Assembly (NCBI RefSeq): GCF_900113955.1
Contig: NZ_FORH01000003.1
Coordinates: forward strand, 310,001-374,000
Origin: Celeribacter neptunius
Lineage (GTDB): Bacteria > Pseudomonadota > Alphaproteobacteria > Rhodobacterales > Rhodobacteraceae
DNA length: 64,000 nucleotides
Reading direction: 5' to 3'
Shown here in pieces: positions 55,496 to 64,000 of this stretch. The notes beneath the pieces are model-generated. The model was given only the letters and a program-made list of their open reading frames with translations, had not been told where the DNA came from and made no database searches. The position numbers were made by a program, and so were the translations under genes. Each line of letters starts with the position of its first letter. Position 1 is the first letter of the stretch.

Positions 55496-57487
55496 ATGAA
55501 AGCACCATTTGAAAAAATTCTGATTGCGAACCGCGGCGAGATCGCCTGTCGCGTCATCAACTCTGCCCGCGAGATGGGCGTGCGCACGGTTGCCGTCTAC
55601 TCCGACGCCGATCGCCAGGCGCTTCATGTCGAACTGGCAGACGAGGCGGTTCACATCGGGCCTTCGCCTGTCTCTGAAAGCTATCTCGTGGCGGAGCGGA
55701 TCATCGCTGCCGCCCTTGAGACGGGCGCGCAGGCGATCCATCCCGGCTATGGTTTCCTGTCGGAGAACCCGGAGTTCGTCGAGGCGGTCGAGGCCGCCGG
55801 TCTGACCTTTATCGGCCCGTCCGCGGCTGCGATCCGCGCCATGGGGCTCAAGGATGCGGCGAAAGACCTGATGCAAGCGGCGGGGGTTCCGGTCGTACCT
55901 GGCTATCAGGGCGAAAATCAGGACCCGGCGTTTCTTGCTGCCGAGGCCGATCGGATCGGATATCCCGTTCTGATCAAGGCGCGCGCCGGCGGCGGCGGCA
56001 AGGGCATGCGCAAGGTGGAGGATCCGGCGCAGTTTCGCGACGCGCTCGAGTCGGCCTGGCGCGAAGGACAGTCGTCCTTTGGCGATCCGCATGTCTTGAT
56101 CGAGAAATTCATCACCTCGCCGCGTCACATCGAGGTGCAGGTGTTCGGCGATGCGCATGGCAATGTGGTGCATCTGTTCGAGCGTGATTGTTCCTTGCAG
56201 CGCCGCCATCAAAAAGTGATCGAAGAGGCCCCGGCGCCCGGCATGACCGACACGGTGCGCGCGGCGATGACCGAGGCTGCGGTCACAGCGGCAAAAGCGA
56301 TCAGCTATGCAGGCGCAGGGACGATCGAGTTCATCGTCGATGGTTCGGGACCGCTGCGCCCGGACGGGTTCTGGTTCATGGAAATGAACACGCGCTTGCA
56401 GGTGGAACACCCGGTCACCGAGGCCATCACCGGCGTCGATCTGGTCGCATGGCAATTGCGCATTGCGGCAGGTGAGCCCTTGCCGGTTTCTCAAGACGCT
56501 CTGACGATTTCCGGTCATGCCTTTGAAGCGCGTCTCTATGCCGAAGACCCGTCGAACGGGTTTCTGCCCGCGACGGGCAAACTCGAGCACCTGTCGTTTT
56601 CGGGCAGCTCGCGCAACGACACCGGGGTGCGTTCCGGCGACACGATTAGTCCCTTCTATGACCCGATGATCGCAAAAGTCATTACCTCAGGCGACACCCG
56701 TGAGATCGCGCTTGCCCGTTTGGTCGCGGCACTGAGGGACACTCATGTGGCAGGCACCACAACCAACACCGAATTCCTCGCGACGCTCGCTTTGAACACG
56801 GATTTTCAACACGGGCCATTCGACACCGGCCTGATCGAACGCGAACTAGAGGGTTTGACCATGCCGACCCCTGTCTCTGAGGAACATCTGGCCTTTGCGG
56901 CTTTGACGGGCCTCGGCATTCGCCCCGACACGCCCCGTCTCGGTTGGCGTCTCTGGGGAGAGGCACGCCATACAGTCGCTCTGGCCTGCGGGCCCGACAG
57001 GTTCGAACGTCACCTGATCCTGTATCCGGATGGCGCCATCACTTTGACCGGTGGCGCGCGCGACGTGACCCTGCGCGATGTCATGATCGACAAAGGGCAC
57101 ATGCGCGCCACCACCGGTCTTCACAATGCGCAGATCGAAGCTCGGGCTGTTCACGCTCCTCGCCCTGACGGGCTTTTGATCTCTGTCCAGAGCGGAGGGG
57201 TCGTCCACGATTTCTCACTGTTCGATGCGCGTCTGGGCAGCGCCACGGTAGCCGACGAAGGCCATGTCGTGGTGGCGCCCATGACGGGCATGATCGTGTC
57301 CCTCGGCATTGCTGTCGGGGACACTGTGGAGCCGGGTATGAAGCTCGGTGTGATGGAGGCGATGAAGATGGAGACCTCCCTGATCGCGCCGCGGGCCGGG
57401 CGTATCGCCACTGTGCTCTGTGCTGCCGGGCAAACCGTCGAAGGCGGGGCGGTCCTGGTCACGCTTGAGGAGGAGGCCGCCGCATGA
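55496..57487 (+). CDS. mccA: Methylcrotonyl-CoA carboxylase alpha subunit (biotin carboxylase and BCCP)
   Basis: This 663-residue subunit has an N-terminal biotin carboxylase domain (FEKILIANRGEIACRVI) and an ATP-grasp glycine-rich loop (KARAGGGGKGMRKVE). A catalytic region follows with FWFMEMNTRLQVEHPVTEAITGVDLV, and then a linker. The C-terminal biotinyl domain carries EAMKMET with biotin on Lys624. It uses ATP and bicarbonate to carboxylate biotin for MccB. It starts 3 nt after mccB and overlaps the HMG-CoA lyase gene by ATGA. Confidence 0.95.
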   Translation: MKAPFEKILIANRGEIACRVINSAREMGVRTVAVYSDADRQALHVELADEAVHIGPSPVSESYLVAERIIAAALETGAQAIHPGYGFLSENPEFVEAVEAAGLTFIGPSAAAIRAMGLKDAAKDLMQAAGVPVVPGYQGENQDPAFLAAEADRIGYPVLIKARAGGGGKGMRKVEDPAQFRDALESAWREGQSSFGDPHVLIEKFITSPRHIEVQVFGDAHGNVVHLFERDCSLQRRHQKVIEEAPAPGMTDTVRAAMTEAAVTAAKAISYAGAGTIEFIVDGSGPLRPDGFWFMEMNTRLQVEHPVTEAITGVDLVAWQLRIAAGEPLPVSQDALTISGHAFEARLYAEDPSNGFLPATGKLEHLSFSGSSRNDTGVRSGDTISPFYDPMIAKVITSGDTREIALARLVAALRDTHVAGTTTNTEFLATLALNTDFQHGPFDTGLIERELEGLTMPTPVSEEHLAFAALTGLGIRPDTPRLGWRLWGEARHTVALACGPDRFERHLILYPDGAITLTGGARDVTLRDVMIDKGHMRATTGLHNAQIEARAVHAPRPDGLLISVQSGGVVHDFSLFDARLGSATVADEGHVVVAPMTGMIVSLGIAVGDTVEPGMKLGVMEAMKMETSLIAPRAGRIATVLCAAGQTVEGGAVLVTLEEEAAA

Positions 57488-58356
57488 CGGGTCAAGTGTC
57501 GGATCACGTTCGCATCTACGAGGTCGGTCCCCGCGACGGGTTGCAAAACGAAAAGCGCGTTATTCCTGCGGCGCAGAAGATCGAGTTGGTCAACCGCCTC
57601 TCTGACGCCGGGTTCGAAAAGATCGAAGCGACGAGTTTCGTCTCTCCGAAATGGGTGCCGCAGCTTGCGGATGCCTCTGACGTCATGGCCGGAATCACCC
57701 GTCGCGAGGGCACAGATTACGCCGTTCTGACGCCGAACCTGAAAGGCTTTGAACGCGCTCTGGAGGCCGGGGCCGACGAGGTGGCCGTTTTTGCCTCCGC
57801 CTCCGAAGGCTTCAGCCAAAAGAACATCAATTGCTCGATTGCGGAAAGCCTGACGCGGTTTGAGCCGCTGATGGAGGCCGCCGCGAGAGCGAGGATCCCG
57901 GTGCGCGGCTACGTGTCCTGTGTCGTCGCCTGCCCCTATGATGGCGAGGTGGCCCCAGGTGCTGTGCGCGATGTCGCCTCCGCGCTCAAGGACATGGGAT
58001 GCTATGAAATCTCCCTCGGCGACACAATCGGAGCGGGAACCCCAGAGACGATTGCCCGCATGCTCGAACGTGTCCTGACGTCTGTCCCGGCACAGGCGCT
58101 TGCCGGGCATTATCATGACACCGGGGATAAGGCGTTGGGCAATGTCGAGGCCTCGCTCGATCTGGGATTACGTGTATTCGACAGTGCCGTTGGCGGTCTG
58201 GGCGGATGCCCCTATGCGCCCGGGGCCAAGGGCAATCTCTCCACCACCGCGCTGGTCGAGCGGCTCGACCAACTGGGCTATCACACCGGGATTGATCGTG
58301 CCGCGCTATTGAAAGCCGAAACTCTTGTCGCCGCCATCGCGGCAGATACCCTGTGA
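57484..58356 (+). CDS. Hydroxymethylglutaryl-CoA lyase
   Basis: This 290-residue TIM-barrel enzyme cleaves HMG-CoA to acetoacetate and acetyl-CoA. Motifs are IYEVGPRDGLQNEKRVIPAAQK, ATSFVSPKWVPQLADA, the metal-site region AGHYHDTGDKALGNVEASLDLG and the catalytic loop signature GGLGGCPYAPGAKGN with the active-site Cys. It is coupled to mccA by an ATGA overlap. Together with the carboxylase and the following hydratase it completes the end of the leucine/methylcrotonate pathway. Confidence 0.95.
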   Translation: MTGQVSDHVRIYEVGPRDGLQNEKRVIPAAQKIELVNRLSDAGFEKIEATSFVSPKWVPQLADASDVMAGITRREGTDYAVLTPNLKGFERALEAGADEVAVFASASEGFSQKNINCSIAESLTRFEPLMEAAARARIPVRGYVSCVVACPYDGEVAPGAVRDVASALKDMGCYEISLGDTIGAGTPETIARMLERVLTSVPAQALAGHYHDTGDKALGNVEASLDLGLRVFDSAVGGLGGCPYAPGAKGNLSTTALVERLDQLGYHTGIDRAALLKAETLVAAIAADTL

Positions 58357-58366
58357 GGACAATTCG

Positions 58367-59155
58367 ATGACGTATGAAACGATCCGGATCGAGATCGACA
58401 CCCGCCAGGTGGCCACGGTAACACTGGCACGGGCTGAGAAACACAATGCGATGGACGCCGTCATGATTGCGGAACTCACCGCCGCCGCAGAGCGTCTTTC
58501 AAAGGATGACGACGTCCGCGTCGTGGTTCTTGAGGCCGAAGGGAAAACCTTTTGTGCCGGGGGCGATCTCGGCTGGATGCGCGATCAGGCCGACAAGGAT
58601 CGACAGGGCAAGATGGAAGAGGCCATGACGCTGGCACGGATGCTGGGACTGTGGAACGCCTTGCCCAAACCGCTGATCGGCCGGGTGCATGGCGCCGCTT
58701 ATGGCGGGGGGCTTGGCCTGATCTGTGTCTGTGACATCGTGATCGCCGAAGACACCACCCGCTTTGCCCTGACGGAAACGCGTCTGGGCCTGATCCCTGC
58801 CACCATAGGCCCGTTCGTGGTCGGACGTCTTGGCGAGGCCTTTGCGCGTCAGGTGTTTTTCAACGCCAAGCCCTTCGACGCCGCTTTTCTGAGCCGCGCG
58901 GGTGTCGTTGCGCGCTCCTGCCCGTCAGAGCAGTTGGATGCTTTCGTCGAAGAGGAAGTGACAGCCTTGCTGCAATGTGCTCCCGGGGCTGTGGCCGAGG
59001 CAAAGGCGCTCTGCCGAGCCTTGGCCTCGGCCGACCCGGTTGCCGCAGCGGAACTTTCAGCATCGGCCCTGGCCGATCGCTGGGAGACCGAAGAAACCCG
59101 TCACGGGATCGCCGCGTTTTTTGCCAGGGAAGAACCATCCTGGCGGAGCGGCTGA
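58367..59155 (+). CDS. Methylglutaconyl-CoA hydratase (enoyl-CoA hydratase family)
   Basis: This 262-residue crotonase-family protein has the oxyanion-hole segments AEGKTFCAGGDLGWMRDQADKD and GRVHGAAYGGGLGLICVCDIVIAEDTTRFALTETRLGLIPATIGPFV. By position after mccA and the HMG-CoA lyase gene it most likely hydrates 3-methylglutaconyl-CoA to HMG-CoA. A broader enoyl-CoA hydratase is possible from sequence alone. It starts 10 nt after the lyase gene and is the last gene of the operon. Confidence 0.88.
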   Translation: MTYETIRIEIDTRQVATVTLARAEKHNAMDAVMIAELTAAAERLSKDDDVRVVVLEAEGKTFCAGGDLGWMRDQADKDRQGKMEEAMTLARMLGLWNALPKPLIGRVHGAAYGGGLGLICVCDIVIAEDTTRFALTETRLGLIPATIGPFVVGRLGEAFARQVFFNAKPFDAAFLSRAGVVARSCPSEQLDAFVEEEVTALLQCAPGAVAEAKALCRALASADPVAAAELSASALADRWETEETRHGIAAFFAREEPSWRSG

Positions 59156-59747
59156 TCTGTCAGGTCTTTGATGCTTCGGACCAGGTCGGCAAAAGATCTC
59201 CTGCCTCGGCACGTGCCGCATGGCCCCCGCATGCAATGGCACGTGCGAGGCATACCGTGGCCACCACTCCGATCCGCACCAAAGCGATCCCATCGTGTGC
59301 CGCCTCCGCTGAAGTGATCTAAAAAACTGGGACCACTTCAAAGAGCAGCAGACAACAAATCGCAGCTTATGTCGGTGTCCGAATTTCGGGGGGCGCTCAG
59401 ATGCTCTTGGGCCGTCCATTGATGCGCCGTTGGTTCGAGCCTCATGAGCGACGATTTCCCCCATGCCGCCATCTGGCAGGGGGGCGTCTATGTGGCGAAC
59501 TAGCCTCTAAGATTCTGCTGTGGTCTATCGTCTAAAGTAAAAAGAAACGCAAACCGGTCATAAGAAGCGGAAAATAGCTCAACCCACAGTCGCACGGCCA
59601 GCGCAGCGTCGCGCACCTATGCACGGCAGGATAAAGAAGGCGATCGGAGCGGCAAAAGTTACAAAATTGAATTCAGGTCTTCCCTACAGAAAAGCCACGA
59701 AGCACACTGGTGTGATGGCGAAAAGCGTAGCGAGATTGAAAATCCGC
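59156..59747. other. Gene-free stretch between the two catabolic clusters
   Basis: About 590 bases with stretches visibly richer in A and T than the neighbours, especially 59510-59720. Open frames here lack ribosome sites and do not resemble any family I know. It may be scar tissue from a lost mobile element, but no transposase motif or inverted repeat was recognised. Confidence 0.4.
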
Positions 59748-60413
59748 TTATGCCTCTCCTAGCGCGAACCGCGCCGCACAGCCGGCACTGCAGAACGCAA
59801 CCAGCCCTTCGACGGAAGCCTGCGCCTCCAAGCTTTTCGCGAGCGCCGCGATCCGCCATTCCGATGTCAGGAAGGCCAGAAGCGCTGCCACCGAATAGAC
59901 AATTCCTTCTGCCACGATCACTCTGCTGACCTTGGGATAAAGCTCAGAGATCTCGTGTATGAAGCGCTGCACAGTCGGATCGAAGAGATCGGCCGAAATA
60001 TCGGCCCAGACTGGATCGGCTGAAACAATTGCCACGAGCCGCGCATACGCAAGCCATTGCGGATCGTTGCCCGCCGCCTTCTCCAGATAAGGCCGGAAGA
60101 AACAGTCCAGGATCGTGTTCAAATCGAGCGCCCCGCGCGATTTTGCCTGCGTCAACGCATCAAGACGCAGACGCGACAATTCTTCCGCCCGACGCTCGAT
60201 CACTTCGCGAAACAATGCCTCTTTCGAGCCCCCGTGATGGTTCACAAGACCCAACGGCACCTCGGCCAGAGCGGCGATGTCGCGGACCTTGGCGCCGTCG
60301 AATCCCTCGCGCGCGAACACCGTTTCGGCCGCATCGAGGATCCGAGAACGGCTCGCAATGGAGCGCTTAGATGGCGCCCTAAGCCTTTGTTTACATGTCG
60401 ACTTTTTTCTCAT
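59748..60413 (-). CDS. TetR-family transcriptional regulator
   Basis: This 221-residue regulator has an N-terminal helix-turn-helix (ILDAAETVFAREGFDGAKVRDIAALAEVPLGLVNHHGGSKEALFREVIERR) and a helical C-terminal domain of the larger TetR type (FFRPYLEKAAGNDPQWLAYARLVAIVSADPVWADI). It is transcribed away from the monooxygenase operon, with a perfect palindrome between the starts, so it is the likely local repressor. A GTG one codon upstream could also be the start. The ligand is probably the substrate of that operon. Confidence 0.87.
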   Translation of the reverse strand: MRKKSTCKQRLRAPSKRSIASRSRILDAAETVFAREGFDGAKVRDIAALAEVPLGLVNHHGGSKEALFREVIERRAEELSRLRLDALTQAKSRGALDLNTILDCFFRPYLEKAAGNDPQWLAYARLVAIVSADPVWADISADLFDPTVQRFIHEISELYPKVSRVIVAEGIVYSVAALLAFLTSEWRIAALAKSLEAQASVEGLVAFCSAGCAARFALGEA

Positions 60414-60433
60414 CACATCGGGGCTTGCTTATT

Positions 60434-60449
60434 TTGAACAATGGTTCAA
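60434..60449. promoter_or_regulatory. Perfect palindromic operator between tetR and the monooxygenase gene
   Basis: TTGAACAATGGTTCAA is a 16-bp inverted repeat with 6-bp arms. It lies 20 nt beyond the tetR start and 29 nt before the monooxygenase start. The arm spacing is two bases too wide for an FNR-type box, so the TetR protein is the better candidate. Confidence 0.7.
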
Positions 60450-60477
60450 TGTAATGGCAATTGGGAGGAGACGCAAG

Positions 60478-61797
60478 ATGACAACAATGAGGAGCACGTT
60501 CGCCTTGATTGGCGCGGGCCCGATGGGGCTGGCTGCTGCCAAAGTGCTGGACGAACAGGGAGTGCCGTATCAGGGCTTTGAGCTGCACAGCGATGTGGGA
60601 GGACTTTGGGATATCGAAAGCGCGCGTTCGACAATGTATGAAAGCGCACATCTGATTTCCTCGAAACGGATGACAGAATTCACCGATTTCCCGATGCGTG
60701 AGGAGGTCGCGGAATATCCCAGTCACCGCGAGATGGCGCAATATTTCCGCGATTTCGCCGATCATTTCGACATACGACGCAATTACCGCTTCGGCGCAGA
60801 AGTCACCAAGGTTGAGCCGCTCGGCGGGAATGGCGAGGGCTGGCGGGTCAGCTGGCGCGATGGCGAGGGCGAGCATTCGGAGATCTATGCGGGCGTGCTG
60901 ATCGCCAATGGTACACTCTCTGAGCCAAACATGCCGGACTTCCCCGGCCAGTTCGACGGCGAGGTGATCCATTCCTCGGGCTATCGCACCCCTTCGCAAT
61001 TCCACGGCAAGCGCGTGCTCGTCGTGGGTGCGGGCAATTCGGGTTGCGACATCGCGGTGGATGCGATCCATCACAGCGAAGGCTGCGATCTCTCAATGCG
61101 ACGCGGATATTATTTTGTGCCGAAATATGTCTTCGGAAAACCCGCCGACACGCTGGGCGGAGCGATCAAGCTGCCGATGTGGCTCAAGCGCAAAATCGAC
61201 GGCGCTCTGCTGAAATGGTTCGTGGGCGATCCACAGAAATACGGGTTTCCCAAGCCTGACTACAAACTCTATGAGAGCCATCCGATCGTGAACTCACTGG
61301 TCCTGTTCCACGCGGGTCACGGCGATCTGAAAGTGCGCCCGGACATCGCACGGCTCGACGGAAAAACGGTGCATTTCAAGGATGGCACGCAGGCCGAGTA
61401 TGACATGATCCTCGCGGCCACGGGCTACAAGCTGCATTACCCGTTCATCGCGCCGGAGCTGCTAAACTGGCAGGGCGATGCGCCACATCTCTATCTCAAC
61501 GCGATGCATCCCGAACGGGATGACCTCTTCGTGCTGGGAATGCTGGAGGCGAGCGGGTTGGGCTGGCAAGGGCGACACGAGCAAGCCGAGATGGTGGCGC
61601 GCTATATTCGCGGGCTACGCGACGGCGCCGATGGCGCAAAGCGCCTACAGGCGAAGAAGACAGAAACGTTCGAGCGTGCGACCGGCGGCATGGCGTATCT
61701 CAAGCTCGCGCGGATGGCATATTATGTGGATAAGACGACCTATCGCAAGGCAGTTACCGGCTGGATCAAGGCGCTCGGCGGGAAGGCGACCGCATGA
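60478..61797 (+). CDS. FAD-dependent monooxygenase (FMO/Baeyer-Villiger type)
   Basis: This 439-residue class B flavoprotein monooxygenase uses FAD and NADPH. Two dinucleotide-binding motifs are present: GAGPMGLAA at residues 12-20 for FAD and VVGAGNSGCD in the middle for NADPH. Between them lies the family fingerprint FxGxxxHxxxY, seen as FDGEVIHSSGY. A later ATGY motif (AATGYKLHYPF) is also typical. GGGAGGAG lies upstream of the ATG. It opens an operon with a transporter and two reductases, suggesting oxidation of a ketone, aldehyde or cyclic compound. The substrate is not known. Confidence 0.9.
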   Translation: MTTMRSTFALIGAGPMGLAAAKVLDEQGVPYQGFELHSDVGGLWDIESARSTMYESAHLISSKRMTEFTDFPMREEVAEYPSHREMAQYFRDFADHFDIRRNYRFGAEVTKVEPLGGNGEGWRVSWRDGEGEHSEIYAGVLIANGTLSEPNMPDFPGQFDGEVIHSSGYRTPSQFHGKRVLVVGAGNSGCDIAVDAIHHSEGCDLSMRRGYYFVPKYVFGKPADTLGGAIKLPMWLKRKIDGALLKWFVGDPQKYGFPKPDYKLYESHPIVNSLVLFHAGHGDLKVRPDIARLDGKTVHFKDGTQAEYDMILAATGYKLHYPFIAPELLNWQGDAPHLYLNAMHPERDDLFVLGMLEASGLGWQGRHEQAEMVARYIRGLRDGADGAKRLQAKKTETFERATGGMAYLKLARMAYYVDKTTYRKAVTGWIKALGGKATA

Positions 61798-62696
61798 CCG
61801 GGCTCGACGCGGTTCGGCTCAATTTCAGCCCCGACACCCTGCATCTGCTCAACGCGATCCTCGGTATCGTCATGTTTTCGGTCGCGATCGACCTATCCCC
61901 ACGCGATTTCCGCCCTCTGGTGCGCAAGCCTTGGGCGTTGATCGTGGGGTTCACCTCGCAATTTCTGGTGCTGCCCGCACTGACCTTCGGGCTGGTTCTG
62001 GCGCTACAGCCCGCCCCGTCGATAGCGCTCGGGCTGATCCTCGTGGCGGCCTGTCCGGGTGGAAATGTCTCGAACTTCTTCACCCATCGGGCGGGCGGGA
62101 ACACGGCACTCTCGGTCTCGCTGACCGCCTTCGCCACGGTGGGCGCGATCGTGCTGACGCCGCTCAATATCGCGTTCTGGGCCAGCCTTTACCCGCCGAC
62201 ACGGGCGCTGCTGCACGAGACCCATATCGACCCGGTGAGCGTGGCGTTCACCGTGGGCGTCATGCTGCTTTTGCCGCTGACCGCCGGAATTGCGCTGAAC
62301 CATTACCGATACGATCTGACGGCGCGCATTCGCGGTCCTCTGAAATGGATATCGATGGCGATTTTCATGGGGTTCGTGGCGCTCTCGCTCAGCGCCAACT
62401 GGACCTATTTCGCGCAATTCGTCGGACTGATCGCGGGGCTGGTCGTGCTCCACAACGCATTGGCGTTTGCGGGCGGATACGGCACCGCGACGCTGGCAGG
62501 GCTGTCGCCCTTCGACCGGCGCGCGATCAGCATCGAGACGGGCATCCAGAATTCCGGGCTCGGCCTCGTGTTGATCTTTGCCTTCTTCGGCGGCTTGGGC
62601 GGCATGGCGATCGTCGCGGCTTTCTGGGGCATCTGGCACATCATCGCGGGCTTCGCGATCTCAACTGTCATGAGACGAAAGGAGGCCGCGCGATGA
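61794..62696 (+). CDS. BASS-family (bile acid:sodium symporter-like) transporter
   Basis: This 300-residue membrane protein with about ten hydrophobic segments matches the bile acid/sodium symporter superfamily. Evidence includes LNAILGIVMFSVAIDLSPRDF, LILVAACPGGNVSNFFTHRAGGNTALSVSLTAFATVGAIV (with the Cys-Pro-Gly-Gly-Asn-Ser-like crossover) and ISIETGIQNSGLGLVLIFAFFGG, where ETGIQNSGL is the second crossover signature. It probably takes up the substrate of this operon as an anion with Na+. It overlaps both neighbours by ATGA. Confidence 0.9.
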   Translation: MTGLDAVRLNFSPDTLHLLNAILGIVMFSVAIDLSPRDFRPLVRKPWALIVGFTSQFLVLPALTFGLVLALQPAPSIALGLILVAACPGGNVSNFFTHRAGGNTALSVSLTAFATVGAIVLTPLNIAFWASLYPPTRALLHETHIDPVSVAFTVGVMLLLPLTAGIALNHYRYDLTARIRGPLKWISMAIFMGFVALSLSANWTYFAQFVGLIAGLVVLHNALAFAGGYGTATLAGLSPFDRRAISIETGIQNSGLGLVLIFAFFGGLGGMAIVAAFWGIWHIIAGFAISTVMRRKEAAR

Positions 62697-63631
62697 CCCG
62701 GATCCTGATTACCGGAGCGGGCGGCATGATCGGCCGCGTGCTAACCGCTGAACTGGCCGCAAGCGGACACGAGGTCATCGCGACCGATCTGACTGTGCCG
62801 AAGACCCTACCCGACACTGTGCGCTTCGTGGCGATGGATGTGACCTCCGACGCCCCCGGCAAGGTCATCGCCCGCGAACGGCCCGAGGTGATCGTGCATC
62901 TCGCCTCTATCGTGACCCCTGGCCCCGGCATGGGGCGCGAGCTGGCCTACCAGGTCGATGTAGAGGGTACGCGCAAGGTGCTGGAGGCGGCCCTTTCGGC
63001 CGGGGTGCGGCGGCTCGTCGTGACATCCTCGGGCGCGGCCTATGGCTATCACGCCGACAATCCCGTGCCGCTGCGTGAGAGCGATCCGGTGCGCGGCAAT
63101 CCAGAGTTCGCCTATGCTGATCACAAACGACAGGTGGAGGAGATGCTGGCCAAAGCGCGCACCGCCCACCCGGTGCTCGAACAGGTCGTGCTGCGGGTCG
63201 GTACGGTACTGGGCAAGGACACGAACAACCAGATCACCGCGCTTTTCCGAAAGCCGCGCCTGCTCGCGCTGAGAGGCTGCGAGAGCCCCTTCGTCTTCAT
63301 CTGGACCCACGATCTCGCGCGCATCCTGATCCGTGCCGCGACCGATGGCCCGCCGGGCATCTTCAACGTCGCGGGCGACGGCGCTTTGGGTGTCTCCGAT
63401 CTGGCGCAGCGTCTGGGCAAACCGCTGCGTCGCCTGCCCGCGCTTGGCATCAAGGCCGCGCTCGCCCTCGCCCATCCTCTGGGGCTGAGCCGCTACGGAC
63501 CAGAGCAGGTGCGCTTCCTGCAATACCGCCCCGTACTCGCCAATGACGCGCTGAAGGAGGTGTTCGGCTACACGCCCGAGCTGACCAGCGCGGAAGTCTT
63601 CGACCTCTGGGCGCGCGAGGCCGGACTATGA
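62693..63631 (+). CDS. NAD(P)-dependent epimerase/dehydratase-family oxidoreductase (extended SDR)
   Basis: This 312-residue extended short-chain dehydrogenase has an N-terminal Rossmann motif (ILITGAGGMIGRVLTAELA), a catalytic region with TSSGAAYG and the YxxxK pair in FAYADHKRQ, and a C-terminal domain typical of epimerases or 3-beta-hydroxysteroid dehydrogenase-like enzymes. It could oxidise or reduce an alcohol or ketone in the pathway begun by the monooxygenase. Exact substrate unknown. It starts inside the end of the transporter gene (ATGA) and overlaps the next SDR. Confidence 0.88.
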   Translation: MTRILITGAGGMIGRVLTAELAASGHEVIATDLTVPKTLPDTVRFVAMDVTSDAPGKVIARERPEVIVHLASIVTPGPGMGRELAYQVDVEGTRKVLEAALSAGVRRLVVTSSGAAYGYHADNPVPLRESDPVRGNPEFAYADHKRQVEEMLAKARTAHPVLEQVVLRVGTVLGKDTNNQITALFRKPRLLALRGCESPFVFIWTHDLARILIRAATDGPPGIFNVAGDGALGVSDLAQRLGKPLRRLPALGIKAALALAHPLGLSRYGPEQVRFLQYRPVLANDALKEVFGYTPELTSAEVFDLWAREAGL

Positions 63632-64000
63632 GTGCGCGCGTCGCGGTGATTTCGGGCGGCGCCGGGGGGCTTGGGCAGGCGCTCTCGGCGGGGCTGCGCG
63701 CCGAGGGCTGGCAGGTCGTTCTGCTCGACCGGGACATCACCGGGCTGACGACCAAGCCAAACGAGGAGGCCGTCGCCTGCGATCTGACCGACGCGGATCA
63801 GCTAGGCAGCGCCTGCACAGGCATCCTGACGCGCTATCCCCGGATCGATCTGGTAATCTACAACGCAGGCATCACCCAGATCGGCCCGTTCTCCGCCCTG
63901 ACCCAGGCCGCACATCGCAAAGTATTCGAGATCAATTATTTCGCGGCGACCGCGATGGCACGGCAGTTCCTCGAACCCGTGCGGGAAAGCCACGGCACGC
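63628..64000 (+). CDS. Short-chain dehydrogenase/reductase, 5' part only
   Basis: The first 124 codons of a classical SDR are present; the gene runs off the window. The cofactor loop VISGGAGGLGQALSAGLRAEGW (a variant of TGxxxGxG) and the NAG motif (VIYNAGITQIGPFS) are clear. The catalytic Tyr and Lys lie beyond the end. It overlaps the epimerase-like gene by ATGA and belongs to the same operon as the monooxygenase and the BASS transporter. Confidence 0.87.
   Translation, partial: MSARVAVISGGAGGLGQALSAGLRAEGWQVVLLDRDITGLTTKPNEEAVACDLTDADQLGSACTGILTRYPRIDLVIYNAGITQIGPFSALTQAAHRKVFEINYFAATAMARQFLEPVRESHGT

Noticed and set aside
59057-59464. A 135-codon minus-strand ORF at the end of the hydratase gene
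   Set aside because: Half of it is antisense to the hydratase gene, the rest has no family resemblance and no ribosome site was seen.
60434-60449. Reading TTGAACAATGGTTCAA as another FNR-type box
   Set aside because: The TTGA and TCAA half-sites are separated by 8 bases instead of 6, and it lies next to a divergent TetR gene outside the denitrification locus.

Overview
The window is high-GC DNA from an alphaproteobacterium, most likely a Rhodobacterales (Roseobacter or Paracoccus-like) denitrifier. The gene order nirECF-DL-GHJN, norCBQDEF, nnrS next to nirS, and nosCRZDFYLX, the NnrR-type TTRAC-N4-RTCAA boxes, and the TRAP transporter all fit that group. The species cannot be named from the sequence alone. 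No rRNA, tRNA or CRISPR array was seen.

Positions 1-28.5 kb hold a dense denitrification locus. It starts with a hemerythrin-like fragment, moeA and a DUF2478 protein. Next is the heme d1 operon nirE-C-F-DL-G-H-J-N followed by a CbiX-like chelatase. After that come the genes for O2-independent ubiquinone synthesis: ubiTUV on the minus strand, and ubiD-ubiX diverging from the same promoter. A cytochrome P450, nnrU and a di-heme peroxidase follow, then a Dnr/NnrR-type regulator and norCBQDEF. The stretch ends with nnrS and nirS, a small d1-propeller-like secreted protein, and an NnrT-like membrane protein. Eight FNR-family boxes sit in front of these units and nosC, so nitrite, NO and N2O reduction, cofactor synthesis and anaerobic quinone supply look like one regulon.

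Positions 28.5-34.8 kb are a separate block: an RND efflux permease, its membrane-fusion partner, a 59-codon upstream ORF, a divergent TetR regulator with its own palindrome, a small membrane protein and a PepSY protein. From 35.0 to 44.5 kb the minus strand carries the complete N2O reductase operon nosC-R-Z-D-F-Y-L-X, ending in a class I cytochrome c. A decayed IS3-family transposase at 44.75-45.2 kb marks the edge of the denitrification island.

Positions 45.5-59.2 kb hold a catabolic cluster controlled by an IclR regulator. It encodes a class III CoA-transferase, a thioesterase, an acyl-CoA synthetase, a double-hotdog dehydratase and a three-gene TRAP transporter. It also encodes both subunits of methylcrotonyl-CoA carboxylase, HMG-CoA lyase and methylglutaconyl-CoA hydratase. 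No acyl-CoA dehydrogenase is present, so the substrate probably enters at 3-methylcrotonyl-CoA or as its 3-hydroxy precursor. The last 4 kb (59.7-64 kb) carry a TetR regulator divergent from an operon of a flavin monooxygenase, a BASS-type transporter, an NAD-epimerase-like reductase and an SDR cut by the window end. These suggest a second catabolic module for a hydrophobic or cyclic substrate.
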